Of a stretch of DNA of 64,000 bases, positions 63,806-64,000 are shown in pieces. Below the pieces are notes generated by a model. The model ran no database searches and had not been told where the DNA came from. It saw only the letters and a program-made list of their open reading frames with translations. The translations under genes were made by a program, and so were the position numbers. The first letter of the stretch is position 1. Each line of letters starts with the position of its first letter. This DNA comes from Sphingomonas sp. KR3-1 (GTDB lineage: Bacteria; Pseudomonadota; Alphaproteobacteria; Sphingomonadales; Sphingomonadaceae): the NCBI RefSeq assembly GCF_040049295.1, contig NZ_JBDZDQ010000004.1, positions 248,001 to 312,000 of the forward strand, read 5' to 3'.

Positions 63806-64000
63806 TTAACGTAACGAAGTCGCCGGCAGGTGGATCGGCCCGTCAGGGGGCAGGGTGCCATGGAAGCCCATGTCGCTATCGCTCTCACCGCATAGCAGGA
63901 GCGCGGGAATGCTGAGCTCGTCCCAAACGGGCACCTCCGGCGTGGGCGCGGCCTTGATGATCGTGCCGCCTTCCCGGATCAGGATGTGGCAGATCTTGCG
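63806..64000 (-). CDS. C-terminal fragment of an unidentified gene (cut by right edge)
   Basis: The minus strand is open from the window edge to TAA at 63808-63806, giving the last 64 residues of a protein: RKICHILIREGGTIIKAAPT, PEVPVWDELSIPALLLCGES, DSDMGFHGTLPPDGPIHLPA, TSLR. The codon use fits a real gene, but I do not recognise the family. The start and most of the gene lie beyond the window. Confidence 0.6.
   Translation of the reverse strand, partial: RKICHILIREGGTIIKAAPTPEVPVWDELSIPALLLCGESDSDMGFHGTLPPDGPIHLPATSLR

Overview
The window is about 64 kb of GC-rich bacterial chromosome, read as an alphaproteobacterium of the order Sphingomonadales (Sphingomonas-like). The reasons are the GcrA cell-cycle regulator, an F0 ATP synthase operon (I-a-c-b'-b) carrying no F1 genes, the petABC cytochrome bc1 operon, frequent GTG/TTG starts, and intergenic palindromes with cores such as GTCATCCCCGCGAAAGCGGG and CCCTGAGCCTGTCGAAGGGC. 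This placement is an inference from gene content and repeat style; no 16S gene is present. I see no rRNA, tRNA, CRISPR array, insertion sequence, integrase or prophage.

Layout. 1-7000: glyQ (cut by the left edge), two tandem TraB/GumN genes, an ArsR-SRPBCC pair, rplY-pth, an OmpA-type gene and a second ArsR-SRPBCC pair on the other strand. 7100-15600: a secreted lipoprotein, ychF, a secreted ankyrin/DUF6438-like protein, then a MerR regulator divergent from a glutaredoxin-MauE fusion and a Met/His-rich outer-membrane protein, followed by a nucleotide phosphodiesterase and a MaoC protein. 15700-23400: apt, petABC, trmL-hemF-GNAT, two membrane genes, lipB. 23400-31800: small secreted proteins, queE/queC, hslO, argF/argD, an ABC-2 permease, gcrA. 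31800-46100: a soluble-tip chemoreceptor without HAMP, parE, a class A beta-lactamase-like protein, an AIM24-family protein, metZ-apaG-LysR, a PMT-type glycosyltransferase, a GT2-GtrA transferase coupled to leuB. 46100-54000: recO, a FemAB/GNAT-like gene coupled to a polysaccharide deacetylase, a 930-residue DUF3857-transglutaminase-TPR protein, uvrC. 54000-64000: an exported methyltransferase, the F0 operon, radC, an exported aspartic protease, an EF-hand protein, purB, a predicted M15-type zinc peptidase without signal peptide, a glycine-zipper protein and a cut gene at the right edge.

Most of the window is housekeeping. The parts that look like small regulated systems are: (i) the MerR unit, whose divergent promoter has the 19-bp spacer and dyad typical of MerR-activated metal promoters and appears to make a leaderless mRNA; (ii) two ArsR-SRPBCC units, each with a palindromic operator touching the start codon; (iii) a hairpin with a six-T tract in front of the F0 operon that competes with a second hairpin, which looks like an attenuator. 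At least four families of long intergenic inverted repeats sit next to stop codons throughout. Many gene pairs overlap by four bases (ATGA, GTGA or TTGA), which indicates translational coupling.
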